Below are positions 8,443 through 17,424 of a stretch of DNA of 64,000 bases, piece after piece (position 1 is the stretch's first letter; the number at the start of each line of letters is the position of its first letter). The DNA comes from Agitococcus sp. (lineage in GTDB: Bacteria; Pseudomonadota; Gammaproteobacteria; Pseudomonadales; Moraxellaceae): the NCBI GenBank assembly GCA_030646715.1, contig JAUSLJ010000046.1, forward strand, positions 1-64,000, in the 5' to 3' direction. Position numbers and translations under genes: made by a program. The notes beneath the pieces were generated by a model. That model did no database searches and was not told the DNA's origin. It saw nothing but the letters and a program-made list of their open reading frames with translations.

Positions 8443-9912
8443 TTATTCCACGGCAATCAAATGAACGTTGCCATGTTCGTCAGTTTCGACCATGTGGCCT
8501 TTAGGTTCGCTTAAAAATAATGAACCTAAGAAGGCAACGGCAGAGATAGCGGCTAATAAGTAAAAGAAGCTGGTAGGGCTAACTAAACTTAGTACCGTTA
8601 AAAACACCACACCACCGACATTACCATAAGCACCTGCCATACCTGCGATTTGTCCTGTCATACGGCGTTGAATTAACGGCACAATCGAATACACCGCACC
8701 ACACGCGCCTTGTACAAAAATTGATGTTGCTAAGACGGCAATGACGGCAATCGCTAATGACCACGAGCTATCCATTTGCGACATCAGGCCATAACCCAAG
8801 GCTTGACCAATTAAACAAATCATCAAAATTTTACGACGACCATAGGCATCGGAAAACAAACCACCACCTGGGCGAGCAAACAAATTCATCACCGCAAAAC
8901 AGCCTGCGGTCATGCCTGCATAAACGGGACTGATATGGAAAGTATCCATAAAAAACATCGGCAACATGGAAACAACGGCTAATTCAGAACCAAAACAGGC
9001 CATGTACGCAATATTCAAAATAGCCACTTGTTTAAAGTGATAACGTGGCGCGGCAGGGTGTTCGCCTGTAAATAAGTGTTTGTTAACGTGCCAAATTTTT
9101 GTCCATTGATACACGACTAAGCCAGCAATGACAGCATAAGCAATTAATGTGCCTTCAGCAGATAATAACTTTAAGCCAGTAGGGGACAAACGCCATGTTA
9201 ATAAGACTAAGGCTAAATATAAGGGCACATTCATCAAGGCGTAGAAAATAAAGTCACCTTTGGTAGTGACTTCTAAACCGCCTGCTTTTTGGGGTTTGAA
9301 GTAAGTTGAACCTTCAGGCGTATCACGAACACCACGATAAAAAATGTAGCTGTAAATAATCGCAATCACGCCTGTAGAGCCAATGGCATAACGCCAGCCA
9401 TCATCACCGCCAAACGCTAAAGCTAAAATCGGCATACTCATTGAAGCCACGGCTGCGCCAAAATTACCCCAACCGCCATAAATGCCTTCGGCAATACCGA
9501 CTTCACGCGCGGGAAACCATTCGCTGACTAAACGAATGCCAATGACAAAACCTGCGCCAACAAAACCAAGCAGAAAACGCATAACGGCCAGCCACTCAAA
9601 CGATTGTGCCGCAGCAAACAGCAAACACAACACACCACAAAATGCTAATAAGAAACTGTAGCTTTTCCGAGGGCCAAATTTATCGACCAACACGCCAATC
9701 AATATTCGTGCAGGAATAGTAATCGCCACATTCAGCATCAAAATCGCTTTGACTTGTGCGGGAGTCATATCAAAGTATTCTTTCAATACTGGCATTAACG
9801 GCGCGTGGGCAAACCAAATCAAAAAGGTAATAAAAAAAGCCAGCCATGTGTAATGCAGGGTGCGAATGCGTGGTTCGCTCCATTTGAATAAGGGAATTGT
9901 TTTTAACGCCAT
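8443..9912 (-). CDS. narK: MFS nitrate/nitrite transporter of the NarK/NasA family
   Basis: A 489-residue major-facilitator protein with 12 predicted membrane helices. The first pair carries LVDKFGPRKSY between helices 2 and 3, the MFS motif A. GWGNFGAAVASM and AYGNVGGVVFL are the two nitrate-signature regions of NNP-type carriers. It imports nitrate (and perhaps exports nitrite) across the inner membrane. The gene is divergent from the flavoprotein-nasA-nirBD operon and is followed by the kinase/phosphatase gene. A sigma-54 promoter pointing at it lies about 195 bases upstream, leaving a leader of about 185 bases with a hairpin next to the start codon. No clear Shine-Dalgarno is seen before ATG 9912. 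The symbol narK is by family; NasA-type naming would be equally valid. Confidence 0.9.
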   Translation of the reverse strand: MALKTIPLFKWSEPRIRTLHYTWLAFFITFLIWFAHAPLMPVLKEYFDMTPAQVKAILMLNVAITIPARILIGVLVDKFGPRKSYSFLLAFCGVLCLLFAAAQSFEWLAVMRFLLGFVGAGFVIGIRLVSEWFPAREVGIAEGIYGGWGNFGAAVASMSMPILALAFGGDDGWRYAIGSTGVIAIIYSYIFYRGVRDTPEGSTYFKPQKAGGLEVTTKGDFIFYALMNVPLYLALVLLTWRLSPTGLKLLSAEGTLIAYAVIAGLVVYQWTKIWHVNKHLFTGEHPAAPRYHFKQVAILNIAYMACFGSELAVVSMLPMFFMDTFHISPVYAGMTAGCFAVMNLFARPGGGLFSDAYGRRKILMICLIGQALGYGLMSQMDSSWSLAIAVIAVLATSIFVQGACGAVYSIVPLIQRRMTGQIAGMAGAYGNVGGVVFLTVLSLVSPTSFFYLLAAISAVAFLGSLFLSEPKGHMVETDEHGNVHLIAVE

Positions 9913-9920
9913 GATGAAAG

Positions 9921-9942
9921 TCTCGCAACGGTAAGTGCGAGA
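9921..9942 (-). promoter_or_regulatory. Hairpin immediately upstream of the nitrate transporter start
   Basis: A perfect 7-bp stem (TCTCGCA/TGCGAGA) with an 8-base loop ends 8 bases before the start codon on the minus-strand mRNA. It occupies the region where a ribosome binding site would lie, and could affect translation. Inference only. Confidence 0.4.
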
Positions 9943-10106
9943 TAAAACAGAGAGGGGTGGCTAAGAAGCGGTAACAGCAGCGCACGCAATCCCTGATTTA
10001 TCAAGCTGGAAAGCTTTAAAAATCTGACCAAGCTGCTTGGGTTGGGCAGTTGGGTCATCAAATAGGGATGAAACGCGCCGTTGCGTTAAATCATATTTTA
10101 GTTGTA

Positions 10107-10122
10107 TGCAATGCCTGTGCCA
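10107..10122 (-). promoter_or_regulatory. Sigma-54 (-24/-12) promoter for the nitrate transporter
   Basis: Read on the minus strand the 16 bases are TGGCAC-AGGCA-TTGCA, a full match to the TGGCACRNNNNTTGCW consensus, including GG at -24 and GC at -12. Transcription should start near 10096 and run into the transporter gene. No second activator gene is in the window, so NtrC-type control is inferred. Confidence 0.85.
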
Positions 10123-10190
10123 TATCTTTCAAACACTAATGATTGCTAGATGTCGCAGATGAACTTGATTATCAGGATTTGGCTGTTGTT

Positions 10191-10236
10191 GGTGCGCATA
10201 TTGCTTTTTAACGGTGCGGCGGTGTCTTTTGGTGCG
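10191..10236. promoter_or_regulatory. Three GGTGCG half-sites between the two sigma-54 promoters
   Basis: GGTGCG occurs at 10191, 10213 and 10231. NtrC sites have the form TGCACY...RGTGCA, so these match one half each. Their place between two face-away sigma-54 promoters fits a shared enhancer; binding by NtrC is inference. Confidence 0.4.
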
Positions 10237-10264
10237 AAAAATAGCTGTTGAGAGTTAATCTCTA

Positions 10265-10280
10265 TGGCATAGCTCTTGCT
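10265..10280 (+). promoter_or_regulatory. Sigma-54 (-24/-12) promoter for the nitrate/nitrite reductase operon
   Basis: TGGCAT-AGCTC-TTGCT matches the sigma-54 consensus with GG and GC correctly spaced. Transcription would start near 10291, 31 bases before the first start codon, giving a short leader. Confidence 0.8.
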
Positions 10281-10321
10281 AAGGAAAACAAAAGTTCTGC
10301 ATCAAGCAAAGGCTATATCCG

Positions 10322-11542
10322 ATGAAAAAATTGAAATTAGTGGTGATTGGCAACGGTATGGCAGGTATGCGGGCTATTGATGAGTTATTAAAACTTGCCC
10401 CTGACCTGTATGACATTACCGTGATTGGCAAAGAGCCTTATGGTAACTACAACCGTATTATGTTGTCGCCTGTATTGGCGGGCGAAAAACATTTTGATGA
10501 TATCGTGTTGCATAAACCAGATTGGTATATTAAACAAGGGATTGAGTTAATTTCTGGTCAATTAGTCGTCGATGTTAATCGCCGTCATCGGCAAGTAATA
10601 ACGGATCAAGGCTTGAGTATTCCTTACGACCGTTTGTTATTTGCCACAGGTTCTGTGCCTTTTATCATTCCTATTCCTAATCATAATCACGCCTGTGTAT
10701 TGAGTTTCCGCGATATTCAGGATGTCGAAGCGATGCTCAGTGCAACAACGGATAAAAAACGTGTTGCTGTGATTGGTGGCGGTTTGTTGGGTCTAGAAGC
10801 GGCGAATGGCTTATTAAAACGCGGCGTTGAAGTGACTGTTATTCATGATGTTTCGTGTTTAATGAATCGTCAATTAGACAGCGAAGCCGCCCATTTGCTG
10901 CAAGCTCAATTAGAAAAAAATGGCATGAAGTTTCGCATGGGCGTAGTGACTAAAGAAATCGTTGCTAAAGATGCCGAACATCTCAGCCATTTAACCTTTA
11001 GGGAAGGCGAAGATTTGCCCACAGATTTGGTGGTTATGGCTGTCGGTATTCGTCCCAATGTCGCTTTGGCGAAACAAATTGGCTTACAAGTGGAAAAAGC
11101 GATTTTAGTCAACGACACCATGCAAACCTTTGACCCACGTATTTATGCAGTCGGTGAATGTGTTCAACATCGCGGTTCGTTATTTGGTTTAGTTGCACCG
11201 TTATATGAGCAAGCCAATGTCTGTGCAACGCATTTAGCGCAAATGGGCATTGGGCGCTATGTGCAAAAAGCAACGGCCACCACCTTAAAAGTCAGTGGTG
11301 TCAATTTGTTTTCAGCAGGCGATTTTTCGGGCGCAAACGCCGAAGCCATTGTCTTACGAGATAAAGCGGTTGGTGTTTATAAGCGTTTGTTTATTAAGGA
11401 TAATAAATTGATTGGTGCTGTGTTGTTTGGTGATGTTCAAGACGGTAATTGGTATTTTGATTTAATTCGTCAACAACAAGATGTATCGCAAATGCGTGAG
11501 CATTTACTGTTTGGCAAAGAGGAGTTGGCTGATGCGGTCTGA
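10322..11542 (+). CDS. FAD/NAD(P)-dependent oxidoreductase, probable electron donor to nitrate reductase
   Basis: The 406-residue protein has the FAD site GNGMAG (10-15), the GATGS-like ATGS (108-111) and a second dinucleotide site GGGLLGLEAA (152-161), in the order of the N-terminal half of NirB and of NasB-type electron-transfer subunits. It has no BFD [2Fe-2S] or siroheme domain. It should take electrons from NAD(P)H and pass them to NasA, whose own C-terminus carries a BFD-like iron-sulfur domain. AAAGG lies 9 bases before the start. It is the first gene of the operon and overlaps nasA by 11 bases, which fits a two-subunit assimilatory nitrate reductase. A rubredoxin reductase-like role is the alternative. 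Confidence 0.85.
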   Translation: MKKLKLVVIGNGMAGMRAIDELLKLAPDLYDITVIGKEPYGNYNRIMLSPVLAGEKHFDDIVLHKPDWYIKQGIELISGQLVVDVNRRHRQVITDQGLSIPYDRLLFATGSVPFIIPIPNHNHACVLSFRDIQDVEAMLSATTDKKRVAVIGGGLLGLEAANGLLKRGVEVTVIHDVSCLMNRQLDSEAAHLLQAQLEKNGMKFRMGVVTKEIVAKDAEHLSHLTFREGEDLPTDLVVMAVGIRPNVALAKQIGLQVEKAILVNDTMQTFDPRIYAVGECVQHRGSLFGLVAPLYEQANVCATHLAQMGIGRYVQKATATTLKVSGVNLFSAGDFSGANAEAIVLRDKAVGVYKRLFIKDNKLIGAVLFGDVQDGNWYFDLIRQQQDVSQMREHLLFGKEELADAV

Positions 11543-14231
11543 AATAAAAATGAATGAAGTAAAAAATACCACGTGCGCTTATTGTGGTGTCGGTTGCGGT
11601 ATTAAAGCAACGGTCACTGATGCGGCCAATCGTATTGTGACCATTCAAGGTGATACCGAGCATCCTGCTAATTTTGGCCGTTTATGTTCTAAAGGTTCGT
11701 CTTTGGCGGAAACCTTGACTTTAGAAGGGCGGTTATTAGAGCCTTCTATTAACGGTAAAAATGTCAGTTGGCCAACGGCGATTCATAAGGTAGCGACGGA
11801 TTTTCAACGGATTATTGCTGAATATGGCCGTGAGTCCGTGGCGTTTTATGTTTCTGGTCAGTTATTGACGGAAGATTATTACGTCGCCAATAAACTGATG
11901 AAAGGTTATATCGGTACAGCGAATATCGACACCAATTCTCGTTTGTGTATGTCTTCTGCGGTAGCGGGTTATAAACGTGCTTTTGGCGCAGATACCGTCC
12001 CTGCTAGTTATGAAGATTTTGACTCCGCAGAGTTAATTATTTTAGTCGGTTCAAATACTGCTTGGTGTCATCCAATTATTTTTCAACGGATTAAAGCGAT
12101 TAAAGAACAACGGCCATCGTTAAAAGTTGTTGTGGTTGACCCGCGTGAAACAGCCACTAACCAAATTGCCGATTTACATTTGCCCATCAAAGCAGGCGCA
12201 GATGTTTTATTGTTTAATGCTTTGTTGGCGGATGTCGCGGCTAAAGGTTTGATTGATAGTGATTTTGTGAGTAAGCATACCAAAGGCTTGGCCGAAACCA
12301 TCAAAGCAGCGCAACAAGATGTCGGTGATGGTTCAACCGTTGCTGAGCGTTTGGGTGTTGATAAGGCGGTATTAGAGACGCTCAAAACTTGGTTTGCCAA
12401 TACGCCCAAAACCATGACCTTGTTTTCGATGGGTGTTAATCAATCCAGTGCGGGTACAGACAAAGTTAATGCTATTGTTAATTGCCATTTGGCGACGGGG
12501 CGTATTGGTAAAGCGGGCGCGTCACCTTTTTCATTAACGGGTCAACCTAATGCCATGGGTGGCCGTGAAGTCGGTGGTTTAGCGAATATGCTCGCCGCGC
12601 ACATGGATATCGAAAACTCAGCCCATCGTCATTTAGTGCAACGCTTTTGGCAATCGCCCAATATTGCCAGTCATTCAGGCTTGAAAGCCGTTGATTTGTT
12701 TGATGCGATGGATGCAGGAAAAATTAAAGCAGTGTGGATTATGGCCACTAATCCTGTGGTTTCCTTACCGAATGCCGATAAAGTGCGGGCTGCATTAGCA
12801 AAATGTGAGTTAGTCGTGGTGTCTGATTGTATCGCCGATACCGATACCACTCGGTTAGCGCACGTTTTATTACCCAGCTTAGGATGGGGTGAAAAAGACG
12901 GCACAGTCACTAATTCAGACCGCCGAATTTCCCGTCAACGGGCGTTTTTAGCTGCGCCAGAACAAGCCCGAGCGGATTGGTGGACAATGGCGCAAGTCGC
13001 TAAAGCGATGGGTTTTGACCAAGGGTTTAATTTTCAAAACTCCGCGCAAGTTTTTGCCGAACACGCCGCGTTATCAGCGTTTGAAAACCACCCTCAAGGC
13101 ATTGTTCGTGATTTTAATATCGGTGCTTTGATGGGGTTAACACCCGAACGCTACGATGAGATGCCATCAGTACAATGGCCATTAGCTGTTGGCGCAACAG
13201 CAGGAACGGTGCGGATGTTTGCCGATGGTAAATTCTTCACCACCGATGGTTTGGCAAATTTAGTGCCTGTTATTAGTCGTTCACCCAAAAATCAACCCAG
13301 TGCAGACTATCCTTTTGTCTTAAATACAGGCCGTATTCGTGACCAATGGCATACCATGACCCGTACGGGATTGACCTCCAGACTACTGCAACATATTGGT
13401 GAGCCTTACGCTGAATTGCACCCGAATGATGCAAAAAATCTTGGCATTCGTGACGGCGACTTAGTGAAATTGCAGTCCTCTTGGGGAGAAGCCATTGCCA
13501 GAGTGCAAATTAATGAAGGTCAGCAAATCGGTGCAGTCTTTATGCCGATGCACTGGACGGGTGTATTAACGACCAGCTCCAGAGTTGGCGCAGTAGTTAA
13601 CCCTGCCGTTGACCCCATTTCAGGACAACCTGAAAACAAACATACCCCTGTCAGCGTCAGCCGTTTTAACGCGGCATGGCACGGTTATTTACTCAGTGAT
13701 AAAGCGTTAACCTTACCTAAGTGTGATTACGCCGTTGCCATTCGTATTGAAAATGGTTGGCGTTATGAGTTGGCGCATCATCAAAAACCGAATGATTGGA
13801 TTGATTGGAGCAGTGTTTGGTTGAATGAGCCGCAAGGTGAACGCTTGGAGTATCAAGACATTACTCATAGTGCGCAGCGTTTTGCATGGTTAGTGGATGG
13901 CAAACTCAGTGCCTTAGCATTTTTTGGCGCAGAAGCCAGTTTGCCACCGCGTTCATGGTTAATGTCATTATTAGCGCAGCCTTTAGATGCGCTGAGCCGT
14001 CGTGCTTTGTTATCAGGCAAGCCTGCGGATCCCAATGCCGATGTCGGCCGCATCATTTGTGCCTGTTTTGGTGTCGGTGAAAAAACGATTTGCCGTAGCA
14101 TTGACAGTAAAAACTTAAAAAATGTCACAGAAATTGGCAAATGTCTAAAAGCTGGCACGAATTGTGGATCATGTTTGCCAGAGTTACAGAAAATCCTGTC
14201 TAGTCGAGTTACTGAAGTAACTCCCGCTTAA
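11532..14231 (+). CDS. nasA: Assimilatory nitrate reductase catalytic subunit NasA
   Basis: The start at 11532 is chosen because AGAGGAG precedes it by 7 bases; it overlaps the upstream gene by 11 bases. At 899 residues it has the usual NasA length. The N-terminus carries a [4Fe-4S] site, Cys15-x2-Cys18-x3-Cys22-x29-Cys52. The body is a molybdopterin oxidoreductase domain (bis-MGD cofactor) with a C-terminal molybdopterin-dinucleotide-binding domain (ALPLNTGRIRDQWHT-like region near residue 600). The end has a BFD-like [2Fe-2S] motif (CACFGVGEKT ... GTNCGSC). It reduces nitrate to nitrite in the cytoplasm. No twin-arginine signal is present, as expected for the assimilatory type. Confidence 0.95.
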   Translation: MRSEIKMNEVKNTTCAYCGVGCGIKATVTDAANRIVTIQGDTEHPANFGRLCSKGSSLAETLTLEGRLLEPSINGKNVSWPTAIHKVATDFQRIIAEYGRESVAFYVSGQLLTEDYYVANKLMKGYIGTANIDTNSRLCMSSAVAGYKRAFGADTVPASYEDFDSAELIILVGSNTAWCHPIIFQRIKAIKEQRPSLKVVVVDPRETATNQIADLHLPIKAGADVLLFNALLADVAAKGLIDSDFVSKHTKGLAETIKAAQQDVGDGSTVAERLGVDKAVLETLKTWFANTPKTMTLFSMGVNQSSAGTDKVNAIVNCHLATGRIGKAGASPFSLTGQPNAMGGREVGGLANMLAAHMDIENSAHRHLVQRFWQSPNIASHSGLKAVDLFDAMDAGKIKAVWIMATNPVVSLPNADKVRAALAKCELVVVSDCIADTDTTRLAHVLLPSLGWGEKDGTVTNSDRRISRQRAFLAAPEQARADWWTMAQVAKAMGFDQGFNFQNSAQVFAEHAALSAFENHPQGIVRDFNIGALMGLTPERYDEMPSVQWPLAVGATAGTVRMFADGKFFTTDGLANLVPVISRSPKNQPSADYPFVLNTGRIRDQWHTMTRTGLTSRLLQHIGEPYAELHPNDAKNLGIRDGDLVKLQSSWGEAIARVQINEGQQIGAVFMPMHWTGVLTTSSRVGAVVNPAVDPISGQPENKHTPVSVSRFNAAWHGYLLSDKALTLPKCDYAVAIRIENGWRYELAHHQKPNDWIDWSSVWLNEPQGERLEYQDITHSAQRFAWLVDGKLSALAFFGAEASLPPRSWLMSLLAQPLDALSRRALLSGKPADPNADVGRIICACFGVGEKTICRSIDSKNLKNVTEIGKCLKAGTNCGSCLPELQKILSSRVTEVTPA

Positions 14232-14249
14232 CGATTAAGCGACTACACG

Positions 14250-14273
14250 AATACTGGCAATGTCGGCAGTATT
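14250..14273 (+). promoter_or_regulatory. Hairpin in the nasA-nirB spacer
   Basis: AATACTG pairs with CAGTATT over a 10-base loop. It has no T-tract; it may be an RNA-processing or attenuation point that sets the nasA to nirB ratio. Weak evidence. Confidence 0.3.
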
Positions 14274-14390
14274 AACAACGTGTACCTACCCTCACAGTTT
14301 CGCAGACAACGCCGTCTGTTATGTGTCGATGCTCCTTTATTTAGATATGAGCGATTGGCACAACCTAGCGATAAATAGCAGGAGACAGCA

Positions 14391-16919
14391 ATGCGTATAG
14401 TTATGATTGGTCACGGCATGGTTGGCCACCGTTTTTTAGAAAACCTTTCCAGTAAATCCACCGAGCAACACGAAGTCATTGTCTTGGCCGAAGAAGCACG
14501 TCCTGCTTATGACCGTGTACAACTCTCTGCTTTCTTTAATGGCAAAACCGCCGAAGATTTAAGCCTGACCCCGCAGGACTTTTTTAGTAACACAGGTTAT
14601 GGCTTACAACTCAATACTCGTGCCACCCATATCGACACAATAGCTAAATTGGTAACGACCCAAAATGGCGATACCATTCATTACGACAAATTAGTGTTAG
14701 CGACGGGTTCCTATCCGTTTGTACCGCCAGTCGTTGGTAATAACCGCGAAGGTTGTTTGGTCTATCGCACCATTGAAGATTTAGAAGCGATTCGTGATTC
14801 GGCGTTAAAATCAAAAGTCGGTGTTGTTGTTGGTGGCGGTTTATTAGGCTTGGAAGCCGCCAAAGCCTTAAAAGACTTAGGTTTAGAAACCCATGTGGTT
14901 GAATTTGCACCGCGCCTAATGGCAGTACAAGTGGATGATGGTGGCGGTAAGGTATTACGCAAAAAAATCGCTGAACTCGGTGTTGGTATTCACACCGAAC
15001 GTAATACCGTCGAAATTACTGATGGTGAAAAATGTCTGCATGTCATGAAGTTTTCTGACGGCACTAGCCTCGAAACCGACATGATTTTGTTTTCCGCAGG
15101 GATTCGTCCGCGTGATGATATTGCTCGCAACAATGGCATTGCTGTCGGTGCGCGTGGTGGTATTGTCGTTGATAACTTCTGTCGTACCAATGCTCCCGAT
15201 GTTTACGCGATTGGTGAATGTGCCTTATGGGAAGGTAAAATCTACGGCTTAGTTGCACCAGGTTATCAAATGGCTGATGTCGCCTGTACCCATATTTTGG
15301 GCGGCGAAGACAAAGAGTTCTTGGGCGCAGACATGAGCACCAAGCTCAAATTATTGGGTGTTGATGTCGCGTCGATTGGTGATGCGCATGGTGTCACCGC
15401 AGGGAGCATTAATTACAGCTATGTTGATGAACGCACCCAAACCTACAAAAAAATCGTTGTTTCTGCCGATGGTAAAAAGCTACTTGGCGCGGTATTGATT
15501 GGCGATGTTGAAGCTTACGGCGACTTGCTACAACTCAAACTCAACGATATGGATTTACCTGCCAATCCCGAAGGCTTAATTCTTCCTTCTTTAGAAGGTA
15601 GCAGTAAACCCTTGTTAGGCGCAGATGCCTTACCGATGAAGGCGGTGATTTGCTCGTGTAACAATGTCAGCAAACAAGATTTATGTAATGCCATTGAAGG
15701 CGGTGTTGTTGACTTGAGCGAATTAAAGTCTTGCACCAAAGCCGCGACCAGTTGTGGTGGCTGTGCCGCCTTAGTTGGTCAAGTCTTAAAATGTGAATTA
15801 ACCAAACGCGGTGTTGAAGTCAAAAAAGACATCTGCGAACACTTTGCTTACTCGCGTCAAGAACTGTATCACTTAGCCAAAATTGGCAATATCCGTACTT
15901 TTGATGATTTAATTGCTAAACACGGTAAAGGCGATGGTTGCGATATTTGCAAACCCACTACCGCGTCGATTATGTCGTCATTATGGAATGAACATATCCT
16001 GAAGAAACCGTTGGCAGGTTTACAAGACACTAATGATTATTTCCTCGCAAATATGCAAAAAGATGGCACTTATTCGATTGTGCCGCGTATTGCGGGTGGT
16101 GAAATCACCCCTGATGGTTTAATCACCATTGGTCAAGTTGCGAAAAAATACAAACTGTACACCAAAATTACAGGCGGACAGCGAATCGACTTGTTTGGTG
16201 CGCGAGTTGAGCAATTACCAGTGATTTGGCGTGAGTTAGTCGATGCAGGTTTTGAATCGGGTCATGCTTATGGAAAATCGTTACGAACCGTTAAATCCTG
16301 CGTCGGGTCAACATGGTGTCGTTATGGCGTACAAGATTCGGTTGGTTTTGCCATTCAATTAGAAAACCGTTATCGCGGTTTGCGTAGCCCACACAAAATC
16401 AAATTTGGCGTGAGCGGTTGTACCCGTGAATGTGCGGAAGCGCAAAGCAAAGACGTGGGTGTTATTGCCACCGAAAAAGGCTGGAACTTATACGTCTGTG
16501 GTAATGGCGGCATGAAACCTCGTCATGCCGAATTGTTAGCCAGTGATTTAGACAGCGCAACCTTAATCAAATACGTTGACCGTTTCTTAATGTTCTACGT
16601 GGCAACTGCTGACCGCTTACAACGTACCAGCGTGTGGCGCGACAATCTTGAAGGCGGCTTAGACTACTTAAAAGCAGTAGTCATTGATGACTCTTTAGGT
16701 TTGGCTGACGAGTTAGAAATGCAAATGCAATTTGTCGTTGACACCTTTGCTTGTGAATGGAAAGAAGCCATCAACAACCCTGAAACCTTAAAACGTTTCC
16801 GTTCCTTTGTGAACAGCGACGAAACCGACAACAACGTCGTCTTTGTTGAAGAGCGTGGGCAAATTCGCCCCGCAACGGTGAGTGAAAAAGCAGGGCGTAT
16901 TGCGGTCGCCGAAGTATAG
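14391..16919 (+). CDS. nirB: NAD(P)H nitrite reductase large subunit NirB
   Basis: AGGAGA lies 7 bases before the ATG. The 842 residues read as FAD/NAD(P) oxidoreductase (GHGMVG 7-12; GGGLLGLEAA near 145), two BFD-like [2Fe-2S] segments (about 420-470 and 480-535), then a ferredoxin-type nitrite/sulfite reductase half domain and the siroheme/[4Fe-4S] domain. The four metal-site cysteines are Cys637-x5-Cys643 and Cys677-x3-Cys681. It reduces nitrite to ammonium with six electrons from NAD(P)H in the cytoplasm, together with NirD. The order nasA-nirB-nirD in one direction indicates a nitrate-to-ammonium pathway. Its N-terminal half is paralogous to the flavoprotein at 10322. Confidence 0.97.
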   Translation: MRIVMIGHGMVGHRFLENLSSKSTEQHEVIVLAEEARPAYDRVQLSAFFNGKTAEDLSLTPQDFFSNTGYGLQLNTRATHIDTIAKLVTTQNGDTIHYDKLVLATGSYPFVPPVVGNNREGCLVYRTIEDLEAIRDSALKSKVGVVVGGGLLGLEAAKALKDLGLETHVVEFAPRLMAVQVDDGGGKVLRKKIAELGVGIHTERNTVEITDGEKCLHVMKFSDGTSLETDMILFSAGIRPRDDIARNNGIAVGARGGIVVDNFCRTNAPDVYAIGECALWEGKIYGLVAPGYQMADVACTHILGGEDKEFLGADMSTKLKLLGVDVASIGDAHGVTAGSINYSYVDERTQTYKKIVVSADGKKLLGAVLIGDVEAYGDLLQLKLNDMDLPANPEGLILPSLEGSSKPLLGADALPMKAVICSCNNVSKQDLCNAIEGGVVDLSELKSCTKAATSCGGCAALVGQVLKCELTKRGVEVKKDICEHFAYSRQELYHLAKIGNIRTFDDLIAKHGKGDGCDICKPTTASIMSSLWNEHILKKPLAGLQDTNDYFLANMQKDGTYSIVPRIAGGEITPDGLITIGQVAKKYKLYTKITGGQRIDLFGARVEQLPVIWRELVDAGFESGHAYGKSLRTVKSCVGSTWCRYGVQDSVGFAIQLENRYRGLRSPHKIKFGVSGCTRECAEAQSKDVGVIATEKGWNLYVCGNGGMKPRHAELLASDLDSATLIKYVDRFLMFYVATADRLQRTSVWRDNLEGGLDYLKAVVIDDSLGLADELEMQMQFVVDTFACEWKEAINNPETLKRFRSFVNSDETDNNVVFVEERGQIRPATVSEKAGRIAVAEV

Positions 16920-16989
16920 GTTTAGGCGTGTTGTGAGAGCGATTCAAGGGTCGCTCTGCTCATTATCGAACAAGAGATAGGTAACAAAG

Positions 16990-17316
16990 ATGACTAACTT
17001 AGTAAAAGTGTGTGCAGTTGAAGACTTACAAACCAATATGGGTGTAGGTGCCTTAGTCAAAGGCGAACAAATCGCCTTATTTAAACTGGCCAATGGCGAT
17101 GTGTTTGCGATCGGTAATTTTGATCCATTTTCTGAAGCCAATGTGTTATCGCGCGGTATCGTTGGCGATTTAAAAGGCCATAAAGTCGTCGCTTCACCGA
17201 TTTATAAACATCATTATAAATTAGACAGTGGTGAGTGTTTAGAAGATGAAACAGTCAAAGTTCCTGCTTATCAAGTGGTCGTCAAAGAAGGTGCGGTATT
17301 TGTGGCTGTTGCCTAA
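16990..17316 (+). CDS. nirD: Nitrite reductase small subunit NirD
   Basis: A 108-residue Rieske-fold protein lacking the metal ligands: the first ligand pair is replaced by FDPF and the second region reads SPIYKHHY, as in known NirD. It binds NirB and is needed for nitrite reduction. It is 70 bases downstream of nirB and ends the operon at a strong terminator. Confidence 0.95.
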   Translation: MTNLVKVCAVEDLQTNMGVGALVKGEQIALFKLANGDVFAIGNFDPFSEANVLSRGIVGDLKGHKVVASPIYKHHYKLDSGECLEDETVKVPAYQVVVKEGAVFVAVA

Positions 17317-17332
17317 ATAAAACACGAGCAGC

Positions 17333-17362
17333 AAAAAAGCAGACTTTGAGTCTGCTTTTTTT
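17333..17362 (+). terminator. Rho-independent terminator of the nitrate/nitrite operon
   Basis: AAAAAAGCAGAC pairs with GTCTGCTTTTTT around TTTGA and is followed by T residues; it ends the nirD transcript. Confidence 0.9.
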
Positions 17363-17424
17363 ATGTGTTTTTGTTTTTTGTGTCAATGTGGGGTATTTTT
17401 TAAAAACATCTAAAGGAGACCAAG

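Noticed and set aside
14356-14371. A third sigma-54-like site before nirB (TGGCACAACCTAGCG)
   Set aside because: The GG to GC spacing is one base too short and the -12 element reads TAGC rather than TTGC.
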